A DNA stretch of 64,000 nucleotides from Laguncularia racemosa (Eukaryota; Streptophyta; Magnoliopsida; Myrtales; Combretaceae). Position numbers and translations under genes: made by a program. This document shows positions 47,784-59,468 of the stretch, in pieces; the first letter of the stretch is position 1; the number at the start of each line of letters is the position of its first letter. The notes beneath the pieces are model-generated. The model made no database searches. It was given only the letters and a program-made list of their open reading frames with translations, and was not told the origin of the DNA. Where the stretch lies: the NCBI GenBank assembly GCA_037954665.1, contig JBBMOL010000224.1, positions 89,112 through 153,111 of the forward strand, read 5' to 3'.

Positions 47784-49509
47784 AGATTAGGATATTAGGA
47801 ACACCTATATCTTGTTAATCTAATCATTATTTTCTTTATTGCTTAATTTTTCTTCTACTAGCCTTTATTTTCTATAGTTTTTGTTTCCCTGCTATTGTTT
47901 ATGCTTAGGGGACGTTGTAGAGTAAGTTAATACCAAGTTCTGGACTTAGACGACTTATCTATCAACATGGCCAATGAGCAAGAAGAGGGAACAATGTATC
48001 ACACTTGTGGTAATCTAAAGGGTCCAGGCAATTCCATGAAACTTGACTATTGGATATATAAGTGTTGCCCCCTGACTAAACAAATGAGGTAACAATGTTA
48101 AGCCAACGACGTTAAATAACAGCGCTTTTTGGGAGGTAACCCAATTATTACTTATTTTTATAATTTAGTTTAATTTTTTTTACACTTAATTATTTAAAAA
48201 AAATAAAAAAATTAAATTTCCCTTGATCTTTGTACTATAAGGCATGATTTCAAGACATAAGAAATAAAAGAAGAACGCCAACGAGAGTCTATACATCCGC
48301 ACTCATCAACCGTATTAGGAACTCGCTCTTATAGATAGTACGAATTGCGCTTTAAGTCTATCAAACATTATCAAGGAAGTTTTCTATTATTTTTTCCCAT
48401 ATTGTTATTTGTTATTCTATTTTATACATTGGGGACAATGTACCACTTAAGTGTGGTGGGAATAAGACAATATAATAAGCTTTCTTATAAATTAGCACTT
48501 TGGTTAAATTTGTGCCATGCATTCTTAATTCAATAGTTTATTGAAAATTTTTACTTTAATATATCTTTACTTTTTCATTAGTGAACTTAGAATATTAGGT
48601 TAGAGTTAAATTGTAAAATCATAGTAAATCAAAAGTTTCATGTTATTTAGGCTTAAAATTTAGAAACTCTAGATTGGAAGGATATTATTAATTAAGAATT
48701 AGGAATTCGATTTTTTAAACTTATTTTGATATATACATGTCTTTTAGAAATCCCTATGAGTACTATGATCTCAAATAATTGAATTGAAAAAAAAATTATC
48801 TTTTGAAAACTCTTCCTATAAAATAGAAGTAGTGAATATATATATATATAAATAAATAAAGCTCGTAGTAGGCCTCGTTGACTTGAGTAAGTAAGCTTAT
48901 GAGGTGCCTTTCGAGGGAAAACACTTGTTGACTTGAGTGATGAACTTGGGATCATCTACCTAAAGCTCGTTACATGGGACAAGAGAAAAGTCTAAGAAAA
49001 TTGAATTACTAATAGAAATAAATAATGGAGTTAATAGAGATTTGAAGGGGTATCTCAAAACCTAGTAGCCTAAGATCATCTAGTTTGGGACTTACTGACC
49101 AATGAAATTACTCCATAATATTGAATAAAAAGAGGAAGGGTTTTCAAGGGATAGATGGAAAAAAATTTTTGTTGGACATCATAGTACTTGAAGGGATGAA
49201 AAAGAGGAAGTATATACCTTAATTAAGTTGAAAAAAATTCTATAAACCTTATTCTTAATTAAGTAATGTTTAGTACGATTTTGGGTTCGTAAATTTTTGT
49301 TTAAATAGCATGATAAATTTTGATATTTCATAGATTAACTCTTGAACTCTAATATTAGTATTTGTAGTACATTAAACATGATTAAGTGAAAAAAAAAGGA
49401 TGTTGAAGAAAATTAACTTTATTATGAATGCTATCTGTTTAAATATTAATTAAGAAACTTGTCTTTGATCTCTAAAGTTTATTATGCTTGAGGACAAGCA
49501 AAGAATCGA

Positions 49510-49522
49510 GTGTGGGGGAATT
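49510..49522 (+). other. polypurine tract of LARD
   Basis: GTGTGGGGGAATT immediately before TGATATAGG, the right LTR start. Confidence 0.85.
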
Positions 49523-51355
49523 TGATATAGGTTATAATGTATTAATTATTTATGTAAATTATAATAACCTTTTATTTTTTTTTATATTTTGTATAAATAA
49601 TGCATTTAATTAATCTTTATTTTAATTTTAGAGTCTTTAGATTATAATTTATGAATTAATAGGAAAATTATTTGAAAGTTGAAGAAAAAAATATATAATT
49701 TCTATAAGACAAAAGTCCAACACGTGGATTAACATCAACGAGTTCAAAAATGAAAAACAAATTATGTCTAAAGTATAAGTTAAGCCGAGAAAAGGAGGAA
49801 ATCCAAGCAACAACACGACAATGAACAGAGGCGTGTTGACACTAAGATTTGGACAGAAATATATATGACAAGAAGACACGACCGTGCTGATGACCCCAAC
49901 GAATATATATATATTCGAGACAGACACAAATCCGACACGAGAGAATCAGCGATGGAGATTAGATTAGTTTAGATGCGAAGAGGAGAATATAACAAATCAG
50001 AAGATTTCGTACATATTGCGCCAAAAATGCTGATGCCCGATGTATATATATGTATGTAATGAAGCAACCGGAAAACAAGTTGAGAACTCTGCTGGGAAGA
50101 CTCGCCGGAAAACGCGTCAAAGCAGTCGCTGGAAAAGTCGCCAGAAATATGCGAGGAAGAATTCGTAGAAGCTCGCCGTGTTATTCGCTGGATTAAATCG
50201 CCGAAAAATGAAAGGAAAGATTTGATTTTATCCAAACGTCCAGCAAAGCTCCAAATCTGATACATATATATATATATATATATATATAATGGCAAGGAGA
50301 AGAAGATCAAATCAAAACTCCACAACAGATCAGATCAGTTTGTGAATGAGAAGATACGTCACAAAGCACAAGATATATCCATATCGTCCAAGATTCTAAT
50401 CGTGCCAACTCCATCATACATACATATATATATATATATATAGTATATTACAGTAGTCCAGTAGATTAGAGTAGGCAGTAGGAGTAGTCCAATAAAGTAG
50501 AGATTAGGATTAGAGATTAGAAATTAGAATAGTTATACTTATAGTTTTTATTAGAATAGATTAAATAGAATTAGAAAATTAATATTAGATTTTAAATATT
50601 TTTATTTATGCTTTCTTTTATTGTCATTGTTTTTAGATTTAATATGTTTATAACTTAATTTCTTTTATATTCGAGTATGATGAACTCTAGAACGGATATA
50701 TAATTTTCATTATTATTATTTAATGATTTATTTATCATTCTTATGATTCAATTATATGTTTTTTATTGTTTTCAATTTAATATTGCTAGCATATTAGTTG
50801 AAATTTGATTTCTTATATAAAAATCGAGATATTTTATAAAAGAATAGATCTAGTATAATTGAAAAGAGTTGCATGCAATCCTAGAGATAGGACAACATAA
50901 ATTTTCTAGATTAGGGTTAAACCTAATAGCAGAATTCATAAATCGACTGTAATGCAATTTTAGGGGTTTTAATTGGGAAAAGATTCCAATTAATCAACTT
51001 AAAATTAGAAATTAGTATGACTTAGGAGGGCTATTAGTTCAATTTAGGAATTCTCATAGTCTAAGGATAAAATAAGAATTTGAATAATAATTAGTTAATT
51101 CCATTAGTAATTCTAAGGGGATTCAATATCTGAATATATTAGTTTTATTGATTATTCTTTCTTTAATTTATTCATTATTTATTTTATTTACTAGTTTATT
51201 TAATTCTGGTTGATTAAATAATTAGAAAAATGGTATTTACTAGTACTTATAATCTTTATGGGATCGACACTCGATATTTTTATTTACTATACTATAAAAT
51301 CGATAGGTGCACTTACCTATAGGTCTAAAGTTATATAGTAGGAAGATCAGTATCA
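49523..51355 (+). repeat. 3' LTR of LARD
   Basis: Starts TGATATAGGTTATAATG, ends AGTATCA. Colinear with 45781-47762, with scattered substitutions and shorter microsatellites. Confidence 0.85.
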
Positions 51356-52140
51356 AAACGTAAGCCACGACTTTCCGTTTCTACATTAGAACACATCTTA
51401 ACTCATTGCATAAGGTGTCGTAATACATGCAGAAGGGCTCCTCTGCGTTAGGTAATGTTAGAATAGGGGTTGAAATCAACCGTTGTTTCAATTCTTGAAA
51501 AGTCCTTTTGCAACTTTCATCCCACTTGAACTTTATGTCCTTTTAGGTTAATCTGGTCAGCAACTTCGAAATCTATGAGAAGTTTTTCACGAATCTTCTA
51601 TAAGATCTAGCTAACCTAAGAAAACTTCTTACTTCCATAACTGTAGTGGGTTGAGTATAACCTTGATCTATGCTGAATCTATTGATATGCCTTTTCTAGA
51701 TATGATATGTCCTAAGTATGTCACTGATTAATCTAGAATTCGCCATTTGACAATTTTGCATATAGTTGAAGTTTCTTTAATGTGACTAGGGTAATTCTTA
51801 GGCATTCCTCATGCTCTAGCTAGGTCTTGGAATAAATCAAGATATCGTTAATAAAAATCACCATGAATTTATCTAGGAATGGTTTGAAGATTCTATTTAT
51901 ATAATCCATGAATGTAGCTAGAGCATTTGTCAATCCAAATGGCATTACTAAAAATTTGTAATGACTATATCTAGTGTGAAAGGCAGTTTTAGGTATGTCT
52001 TTTGATATGATCTTTAATTGATAATACCTAGATTGTAGGTCAATTTGGGAAAAGACACTTGCACCTTGCAGTTGATTAAATAAATCATCAATTCTCAGTG
52101 AGGGAAATTTGCTCTTAATAGTTACTTTATTCAATTCCTG
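51356..52140 (-). pseudogene. gypsy RT (C-terminal part) and RNase H start (relic)
   Basis: An open frame at 51820-52134 reads MNKVTIKSKFPSLRIDDLFN, ASVFSQIDLQSRYYQLKI, HYKFLVMPFGLTNALATF and KFMVIFINDILIYSKT: the RT palm. The catalytic F-x-DD is F-I-N-D here (near 51841-51860), so one Asp is lost. Below 51820 the thumb and RNase H follow with breaks up to KVVAYV at 51360, where the LARD is inserted; the frame resumes at 45780. Confidence 0.85.
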
Positions 52141-52870
52141 ATAGTTGATATATGATCACATGGATCCATCCTTTTTCTTAACGAATAATATTGGAGCTCT
52201 TCAGAGCGATATGCTTAGATAAATGAATCCCCTCTCTATTAATTCTTGCAATTGTTTCTTCAATTCCTTCAACTCAATTGGGGCCATTCGATAAGGTGCT
52301 TTAGAGATTGATTCCGTACTAGACTTTACTTCAATGGTGAAATTCATTTCTCTTGAAGGAGGTAGTCCCGGTAATTCTTCAAGAAATACTTTAGGAAATT
52401 CATTGACTACAGGTATTTCCTCCAATTTCAATGGCTCTACTTCCACCTCTACTGTGCTTATTAGGCACATGCTTCAGTCTTTAAGGTTTTCTTTCACTTT
52501 TTGCAAGATGCTAGTAGAAACTTTTGAATTTCTTCTCGATTATCCTCGATATACTATAGTTTCCATTCTTGGCATGTTGAACAAAACTTCTTTATGCTTG
52601 TGATCTACATTGGCAAAATGCTTTGAAAGCCAATCCACTCCTAAAATTTCTTCATAGCCTCTCATGGACAAAATAATAAAGTCTGCAGACATGGTTTTCT
52701 CGTATATCTTGGCTTGGCAATCTTTTATTATCTCTTTGGTGATCGCCTTCTCTCTTGTAAGGGTGCTAATCTTTATAATCTTTGGAGATGGTTGAACTTC
52801 TAATTTTCTTCATTGAGTGTGTAGCTTTTGTGTCAAAGAGGACTAAAGTTAGTTGAGTGGTGATTAAAAT
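52141..52870 (-). pseudogene. gypsy protease end and RT N-terminus (relic)
   Basis: At 52201-52470 the minus frame shows VVNEFPKVFLEELPGLPPSR, FTIEVKSSTESISKAPYRMA and PIELKELKKQLQELIERGFI, the lead-in to gypsy RT. Near 52590-52680 EEILGVDWLSKHFANVDHK and EVLFNMP form the C-terminal protease/linker block (usually ILGMDWL). The stop between them and missing active-site triad show decay. Confidence 0.8.
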
Positions 52871-54330
52871 GGATAATATTAATTATGTAGTATATGATTA
52901 AACTCTAACTTTATCTTCTTAAATCTTTCAATAGTAAGTCTTTTATGATTCTTGACTTTCCTTTTCAGCTTCCTATTCAAGTTTCATATAGCAAACATTA
53001 TATATGTAGATGAGTTCAATTTCGATGTACCTATCACTAAATCTCCCTTACCCACATATTTCGTACCTACCAAATCAATATCTTGGTATTGTCTAGGTTC
53101 TTCTTTGCCCAATTTCCTGCACTGATGTCTTTAATGGTGAACTCGAGCATTTGTAGTCTATATTTTAGCTATTTTATTTCTTTGCCTGAATGTTTAACTA
53201 ACAGGTCTCCTAATAATGGTCCAGGGTGCCATAGTCTTTTCCCCACTTCCTTGATATCTTTTAAGGTAAGGATTTCAAAATGTTCCTTTTGTTCGCACAT
53301 AAAACAAGTTAGGAAATTTTTCTATGGATAGTCTGGAACTTTGTGGTCGACCACTTGACCCACATCGATAACATTTCCCTTTCAAGTGTAGGTACTCTTG
53401 AGGGTAATGTTATTTTCCACATTTCCAACAAATCATAGTCATGGGTTTCGCTTGCAACGAAATAACCAATGGTCTATTACTTTGTGGCCTCACATTCAAC
53501 ATAGGCTTCTTCCCTTTTTCACTTAGACTTGGGCTAAACAATGACCTTTTTGCTAGAACTCATACTTTGTGCTTATCTAAGCATAGGGTCTTATTTCTTC
53601 TCCTCATTGCTTTGATAGTTCTAGGGCTTTGGCCTTATTTACTACTTTCAAACAAGTTTGCACCTCAAATTCCATAATTCTTTCTAAGTATCTCCATCCA
53701 GTCCATTCATAAATAATTTTCATTTTAGCACATCCAAATCTCTATAAGAATTTAGAGAAAACTATAGCAACCCATTAAATTTGTTTTCATACCATTCTTC
53801 AATTGAAATAATTGTTCACTTAACTTTGTTTTACACTTTTTGGAAAATATTCTCTGAAAAACTCCCCATGGAAGGTTTCCTATGATATAGGTTGGGGTAG
53901 GGTTCTTTATCTAGCATCCCACCAAATTCAAGCTCCTATCTTAACATTTAGGATGACATACAACTTTTTGTTAGTCCACTACTTCATAAGCCACAAATGA
54001 ACTCTTCACTTGTGTTATCTAGTCCTTTGCTTCTTTGAGCTTCCTAAACACCTCATGAAAATACCTATTGGATTGGATAAAGTTTGGGAATATGCTCTTT
54101 TGAATCCTTGTACCAATTTTTCCTTGGTTATATCCTTTTTGACCTTTCACATATATTGTAAGAGCAATTGGAATTGGAGGGGGTGGTGGTGGCATTTGCT
54201 GTGGCTAAGGAGCTAGTATAGGCGATATCGACTATGGTTAAGGTGGTGGAGGAGGTGGTTGTAGTGGAGGTTATCCTCCTGGCATCAGATACTGCATCAT
54301 TGGGGCTTGTTGCTTGCTAGACCACCTATT
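52870..54330 (-). pseudogene. gypsy gag with decayed zinc knuckle (relic)
   Basis: Minus text near 53340-53450 reads ICWKCGK, stop, HYPQEYLHLKGKCYRCGSS, a degenerate pair of CCHC knuckles. Upstream, 53640-54150, WYENKFNGLL and LFMNGLDGDT, KEL, FEVQTCLKVVNKAKALE follow the Retrotrans_gag core. The N-terminal end (54170-54300) encodes proline runs (PPPPPP) on minus, seen on plus as ggtggtgg repeats. Several stops. Confidence 0.7.
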
Positions 54331-54876
54331 GAATTGTCGCTTCTAATATAGTAATATAGTCCTCCTCACTTCTTTCTCCATTGGAGGTTCCTACACCTCT
54401 TTGACCTTACCTAGTTACCTTACTTGGTGTTCTAGGTTGTAATTTTAGATTTTATTGTTGACCTTAGGATACGGGTTTCAACTCAAGGAGTTTCCTCTTT
54501 TGCGTCTCTATATCGAGTGGGTGTCGTTGTCTTCCTCACCTTACTCATATTTCCATTGTAATTTATTAATACAATATACAAAATATGTTAAGACATTTCC
54601 AATAATATATATGTCAACAATGATACGGATATCAATAAAAGTCATATAACACATTTGTATAATTGCATTAAGGATTGAGAATATACAAAAATCACGATAT
54701 TTTATATATTTTTCCAAAATTTTACACCTTTTGTGTTCCTAACCTATATATATATATATATATCATCTTGGAGGGATATGTATATTATATTACAAAATTT
54801 TCCCACTTAAACTTTCCTAACATACAACCTTTACTACTATTTATATACAACATTTTCCCTAAAATTTGTTCTAGCC

Positions 54877-55077
54877 TTATTTGTATATTCCTAAGCAGTG
54901 CTGTGATCCCCCACTCGTATCTTTATCCCTCTTGCCTAATTCCTCTTCTTCTTCTTCTTTTGAGGAGTCTGAGCCTACGCCCTCAAACTCTAGCATGCCT
55001 TTTAGGTCGGAATTCGCCTCAAGAAGTGGATCTTCCTTTAGGTCTTCCTCCTCCTCCCATTCCTTAGCTTTTCCCAA
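54877..55077 (-). CDS. acidic open frame between 5' LTR and gag
   Basis: A 66-residue minus-strand frame beginning MGKAKEWEEEEDLKEDPLLE, with a Glu run (KEEEEEELGK). It lies in the leader of the long-LTR gypsy element. Acidic repeats of this kind occur near the Gag N-terminus of some plant gypsy elements, so it may be a detached gag start. No domain and no ribosome context decides this. Possibly fortuitous. Confidence 0.3.
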   Translation of the reverse strand: MGKAKEWEEEEDLKEDPLLEANSDLKGMLEFEGVGSDSSKEEEEEELGKRDKDTSGGSQHCLGIYK

Positions 55078-55333
55078 GAATTATCTCCTTGGTCTGCAAT
55101 CTCAACCTTTCTATGCTTGATAAAATCTATAATATACCATAAATCCTTAGAGTATAGTAAACCCCAATTAAACCTTTGTTTATAATCATAAATCCCTCTC
55201 TCATACATCTAAGGATTCCCCCTAGATTTGATTGAAGGTGTTAGGACCTCTCAGGGATAACCCATTCCTAAATCAAATCAAACCACAAATAATATTTTAG
55301 GCAACCCCTCTTCTGAGCCCTTTATTATAGAAA

Positions 55334-55597
55334 TCAAGCTTCTAAGGTGGGTATGGCAATATGTCTATTGCACCTATCCCCCAAGTCCTCACTTAGCCTA
55401 TCTAGTTGATATTGCCATTGCTCAATTAAGCCCATTATCCAATCTTTGATTACTTTGTCCATTGTCATATACAAATAGAAGAACTCATATTGATTGTGCA
55501 TCATTTGCATTCTTAACCTATAATCCACCAAGCCATCCTCATGCTCCATGCGATATATATTCCATCTTTGATTTAAGCACATGAGCATTCCTTGCAT
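55334..55597 (-). CDS. 87-residue open frame in gypsy leader, unknown
   Basis: Begins MQGMLMCLNQRWNIYRMEHE and is rich in Met, Gln, Tyr and Leu with a helical look (VIKDWIMGLIEQWQYQLDRL). It starts about 180 bp inside the primer-binding site. I do not recognise it. It could be an extra leader ORF or decayed gag N-terminus; codon use gives no clear signal. Confidence 0.3.
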   Translation of the reverse strand: MQGMLMCLNQRWNIYRMEHEDGLVDYRLRMQMMHNQYEFFYLYMTMDKVIKDWIMGLIEQWQYQLDRLSEDLGDRCNRHIAIPTLEA

Positions 55598-55776
55598 TTT
55601 GCTAAATATGAATTTTTTGTGAGTTATTAGTTATTTATTTTCTATTCCTAGGTTTTATGCACTCTCCCCTATCAAGATAGGTCTTTCTTATTTATAGGGT
55701 TACAAAGTCAATCTCTTAAGTTATTAACTCTTAACCCAACTTATATCTAATCTATATTTCGCCTTAAATTTAAACT

Positions 55777-55789
55777 CTCACTAATACTA
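55777..55789 (-). other. decayed primer-binding site of long-LTR gypsy
   Basis: Minus strand TAGTATTAGTGAG compared with TGGTATCAGAGCC: 8 or 9 of 13 match, eight bases inside the LTR end. Weak alone; position supports it. Confidence 0.4.
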
Positions 55790-55797
55790 TCAAAAGC

Positions 55798-58700
55798 TGT
55801 CACACCGTAGGATACTCTATTCATGAAAACCCATTGCAATTACTCAGCCTCCAATAAGTAATCGCGAAGCGTCTTAACATAAACCATTAACCTATTAAAA
55901 ATACAATAATTGACCAAAATTTAAATGCTTTTAGCATTCTACTAATTCATTTCAACTATTTTGTATTCATCAAAATTAATTACAGCGATACTTTAATAGT
56001 GGGCCTCATTCAGGTCCCATAAAATACAACTCAAAAGTTTTCAATAATCCAGATAAAATATTTACAGATATCTAACCCTAGTACTCTAATATAAATTTAC
56101 AAAAGAAGGTCCTTCTACTCTTAGCCTTAATCCTCTCATAAAATTTTCACGACATAATTTTAGTATGGCGCCTATGGAGAAAGTTCATGTAGTCACAACC
56201 TGCATTACACAATCTATAGGAAGGTGAGCCAAATAGCCCAATGAGATAGGAGTGCAATCTCTCAATACCGTACACACATAAACAATTCACACAAAGTTTT
56301 CAATCATATGTTATACATGAGTAGCCATATGAAATGCAACATTGTATGTGGTCTTTTAGCAACTAATGTGAAGTCTAAGGTTTATGCCCGCCCATGACCT
56401 TAGGTTGGAGATTCGTTTTACTACCATTAGTGCTAAGGTCTCATAACCCAATTATTTTAATATTATCGTTTCATTAGAATTGGTATTCTAAATTTAATCC
56501 CATAAACTTAGGTGTAATTTAGCACACCGAGTAATAAACACCTTTAAGGATGGGCTAAACTTTGAACCGTCAATGGCACAACAATCCCTTAATTACTTAG
56601 TTCGCCCCTGGTGGAATAGTAATCCTATCCAATTACTTCCAATGTGCCTTGTAGCAATGATAACCTTCAATCTCATGCAATGTTTCATGAAATGTGTTCA
56701 ATTTTTATTTAAGTTGTAATAATTAAATTACCATTTCTTAGTGATCACATAAGAAATAGTCACATCAATGATAGAAGCTAAAAACAATCAATCAATTTCA
56801 ATCATGAAACAGTGTTCACCACTCAAAAGGACAAATCACAAATCATATTTCCTTCCCCTTTCAACCCCAATATAGCAATTTAACAAATATATATACACCT
56901 TTCCATACTCATCATATTCTAAAATAGTAATTTCACAAATATGTACTCCTTTTTATTTTTTTTCCACACCCGTGCTTCCCTACGCATATGTACGGTCGCA
57001 TGCTTTACACGACTGTGCATGCACACTCCTTCACTCATGCATGTAAGCTCCATTGATTGTGTATGCACCATACACCCATCGTGCACACACTCTCTTACTA
57101 ACACCAACACACACACACACACACACATGTATACACACAACACAATCATACACGCAGTACGCATAACACGATTACATATACATAACAACTACTACATCAC
57201 TTCAATGACAACTTACTAGCATAACTCACAACAGCCTGCATCACTCCACATGTATGTTCACACCATAGCATCTCCATTGCACAACACACTATAGCCTATA
57301 TCACACACACACACATACTAGTAAAAGACATATATAGGTACATAGATACATACAAGTACTAAGCAACACACACCTCTAGTACACCTCAAACCATCACACA
57401 CCACTCATCCCATATGCACATCACACACTAGCATGCCCCAAATGATACATGGTCTCCTACACATTTACACACCTCTACTGCACTTGGCAATATGCCCCTA
57501 ATGACACATGGTCACCTACGCATTCGCACACATCCATTGTACAGGCCAACACCAACGCACAATACACTTGGCAAATAGCAACACACACAACATAAGGGCA
57601 CAATATCACTCATGCCATGTAACATATATTCCACTTGCACACCCATAAGAAATAGGCCAAAGGAACATAAACATGCACATAACATTTGCAATCACATGCT
57701 CCATTACTCTATTACATACAACATACCCATGGCAATTCCACATGCAAAACAGAACTCTATGGCATACAGTACACTACCTAACACCCCATCCTACTGCATA
57801 GCACACATCTGTAGTACACAATGAGCAAGACAACCTCAACACACATACACACACTTTGTTTTGTTGAGCTATGCACACACTGCACCGACATATGTCACAT
57901 ATACAACTCATGACATGGTACAACATACAGCAACCATATCATCCTCATTCCCACCTGCATACAAAGCAAATGGAATAACATACGAATGCACATATAGAAC
58001 AAAAGCATATATAGGCATTCAAAATAGAGCACATGAAATCAATAGCCCAAACATAAATTTTTACATCTTTGTATAGATAATGACACCCCTTATATAGATA
58101 ATAGTATATTATAAAGTTCCTCCTCTCTTGGGTTTCATGTCTTGATCACTTGTCGTCATCCTCAAGTAAATATGTAGGATGGAAATCTTCTCCTAAAATA
58201 CAAGAAAATAGCATTATCACTTACCACTTTTACTAATATTATCCTACCTAGTATATTTCTAAATATTTTTAGTTATTTTTGCTATTTTCTAAGTTAAAAT
58301 TAATTTTTCTATAGATTTTAAAATTGTATTTAAATTCTAAAAGTATAATTTTTCCTGAGAAAGTCTAGTCTAGTTTCGTAGGGCTCACTTCAAGGATTGT
58401 GTAGGTGGTCCTAGATTGCAATTTAGACTTCATACGTGTACGTTATAATGAATTTTCTTTCTCTTTTCCTTTTCCCTTTCCCCTTTTTCCATTTCTTCTC
58501 TTCTGTTTCCTTTTCCTGTTTTGGTTTTGTTTTACTCTATTCTCTCTCTTGCTTTTGGAACATGTGTGATTTTTTTAGACTTAAGTCAGTTTGGGATTTA
58601 TATATGAGTAACTTTTTTTTTTATTTTCTAGATTTGTTTATTGCACATGGTAGTTTATGTAAATTTAGTAATTTTAGTTTTTTAACATGAAATTTTACAA

Positions 58701-58926
58701 CTAAGCTAAGTAATTCCAAGCATAAATATTTATTCAGAATTTTCATTTGACTATTATAAACTTATGTTTTTAATTTATTTTATCTTTTATTTTGAAAATT
58801 TATGCAGTTAATTTCTTAAACAATTATTTCTTTTAATTTAAACTTATATGAGATATAAATAAGACTTTTAATATAATCTTTTAACTAATCCAATATTATA
58901 TTTATACTAAATTCATGGGTTTTACA
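55798..58926 (-). repeat. 5' LTR of long-LTR gypsy element
   Basis: On plus it runs from TGTCACACCG to GGGTTTTACA, followed by the target duplication agcat. It contains the CA-rich region 56980-57960 and a CT-rich tract at 58450-58560. Homologous to 40546-43790 and, in reverse, to parts of 30205-34760. Confidence 0.82.
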
Positions 58927-59300
58927 AGCATCACTTTGTAAGTTAAAAAATTTGTAATCATTTTAAATGACAATATAACAAGTTGTACATCTAAGGATTC
59001 ACTAAGTAAAACTCTGTAGTTGGATCATTCACCACAATTTCATTTGATTAGTGGGTGCAATTCTAGCAAAAATTTTATTCCTAATATTTCAAAATTGTGT
59101 TCCATATGAAGTAGAAATTGGATAGTCTACACCATTCACACCAAGTTGTGCTTCCAGCAGTGATTGTGCTAATTGGTCTAGTATAACCTATGATACAACA
59201 AGTGATGGAAAGCTAATATGCCACTGTAATGCCAATCCCTTTTAGGATCCATCTATTCCTAATTGTGCTCCAAGTAAGAAATCAGTTTTAGAAACTACAA
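58927..59300 (+). pseudogene. G-type lectin receptor-like kinase ectodomain, fragment B
   Basis: Directly after the target duplication the plus frame reads ITL, stop, VKKFVIILNDNITSC, TSKDSLSKTL, stop, LDHSPQFHLISGCNSS. After a frameshift come VPYEVEIG, stop (Trp in relatives), STPFTPSCASSSDCANW, ITYDTTSDGKLICHCNANPF, stop, DPSIPNCAPS. The Cys-x5-Cys-x-x-W spacing followed by DGK-x2-C-x-CN is the juxtamembrane cysteine block of G-type lectin kinases (At4g03230-like). The frame joins fragment A (ending 40545) exactly. No kinase domain is visible before the next insertion at 59469. Confidence 0.68.
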
Positions 59301-59468
59301 AAATTACATCCCTCCACTATCAATCAAGACTAAAAGAACTTAATCAGTTATTTTATTATATATTTGAGGAAATTGGCATGATTCTATCCAACCCTTCACC
59401 CCTTTTAGTAATGCAACTTCTTCTTACATTGTTTCAAAAGTATTATATCACTTACTCATTTTCTTATG

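Larger units (their letters stand above)
47763..49522 (+). other. internal region of LARD, non-coding
   Basis: The primer site and the polypurine tract bound it. The longest open frame is 63 codons (48345-48536) without similarity that I recognise. It contains a (TA)n run near 48837-48850 and the gypsy 3'-UTR-like blocks near 48118 and 48432. Confidence 0.75.
45781..51355 (+). mobile_element. LARD-like non-autonomous LTR element, nested
   Basis: Two LTRs (1982 and 1833 bp) flank 1760 bp without any gag or pol domain. A tRNA-Asp-type primer site follows the left LTR and a polypurine tract precedes the right, so the strand is plus. It interrupts the gypsy RNase H: flanks are aggcg and aaacg, and removing the element plus one 5-bp copy restores AYVSRQLK across the junction, supporting a 5-bp duplication. 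The internal block 'aacagcgctttttgggag' (about 48118) and 'ggggacaatgtacca' (48432) resemble 3' untranslated text of Athila/Tat-type gypsy elements, a probable source. It must be mobilised in trans, if at all. Confidence 0.82.
40546..58926 (-). mobile_element. long-LTR Ty3/gypsy element (Tekay/Del-like) carrying a nested LARD
   Basis: LTR-like ends at 40546-43790 and 55798-58926 flank minus-strand gag, protease, RT, RNase H and integrase relics. Flanking pentamers ggcat (40541-40545) and agcat (58927-58931) match at 4 of 5. LTRs of about 3.1-3.2 kb and the pol text fit the Tekay/Del group; no chromodomain was found. A 5.6-kb LARD-like element (45781-51355) interrupts RNase H. The gypsy element itself interrupts a receptor-like kinase exon. 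Without the nested element it would be about 12.8 kb. Decayed throughout, with catalytic residues lost in RT and integrase. Confidence 0.82.

Noticed and set aside
36904..52134. Endogenous pararetrovirus
   Set aside because: The RT-bearing segments have LTRs, tRNA primer sites and integrase in gypsy or copia order; no movement or coat protein region seen.
54675..55067. 130-codon plus-strand frame
   Set aside because: Hydrophobic, AT-driven and opposite to the gypsy leader frames; likely chance.
58436..58690. 84-codon frame rich in Phe and Ser
   Set aside because: Encoded by a CT/T-rich tract in the LTR; composition artefact.
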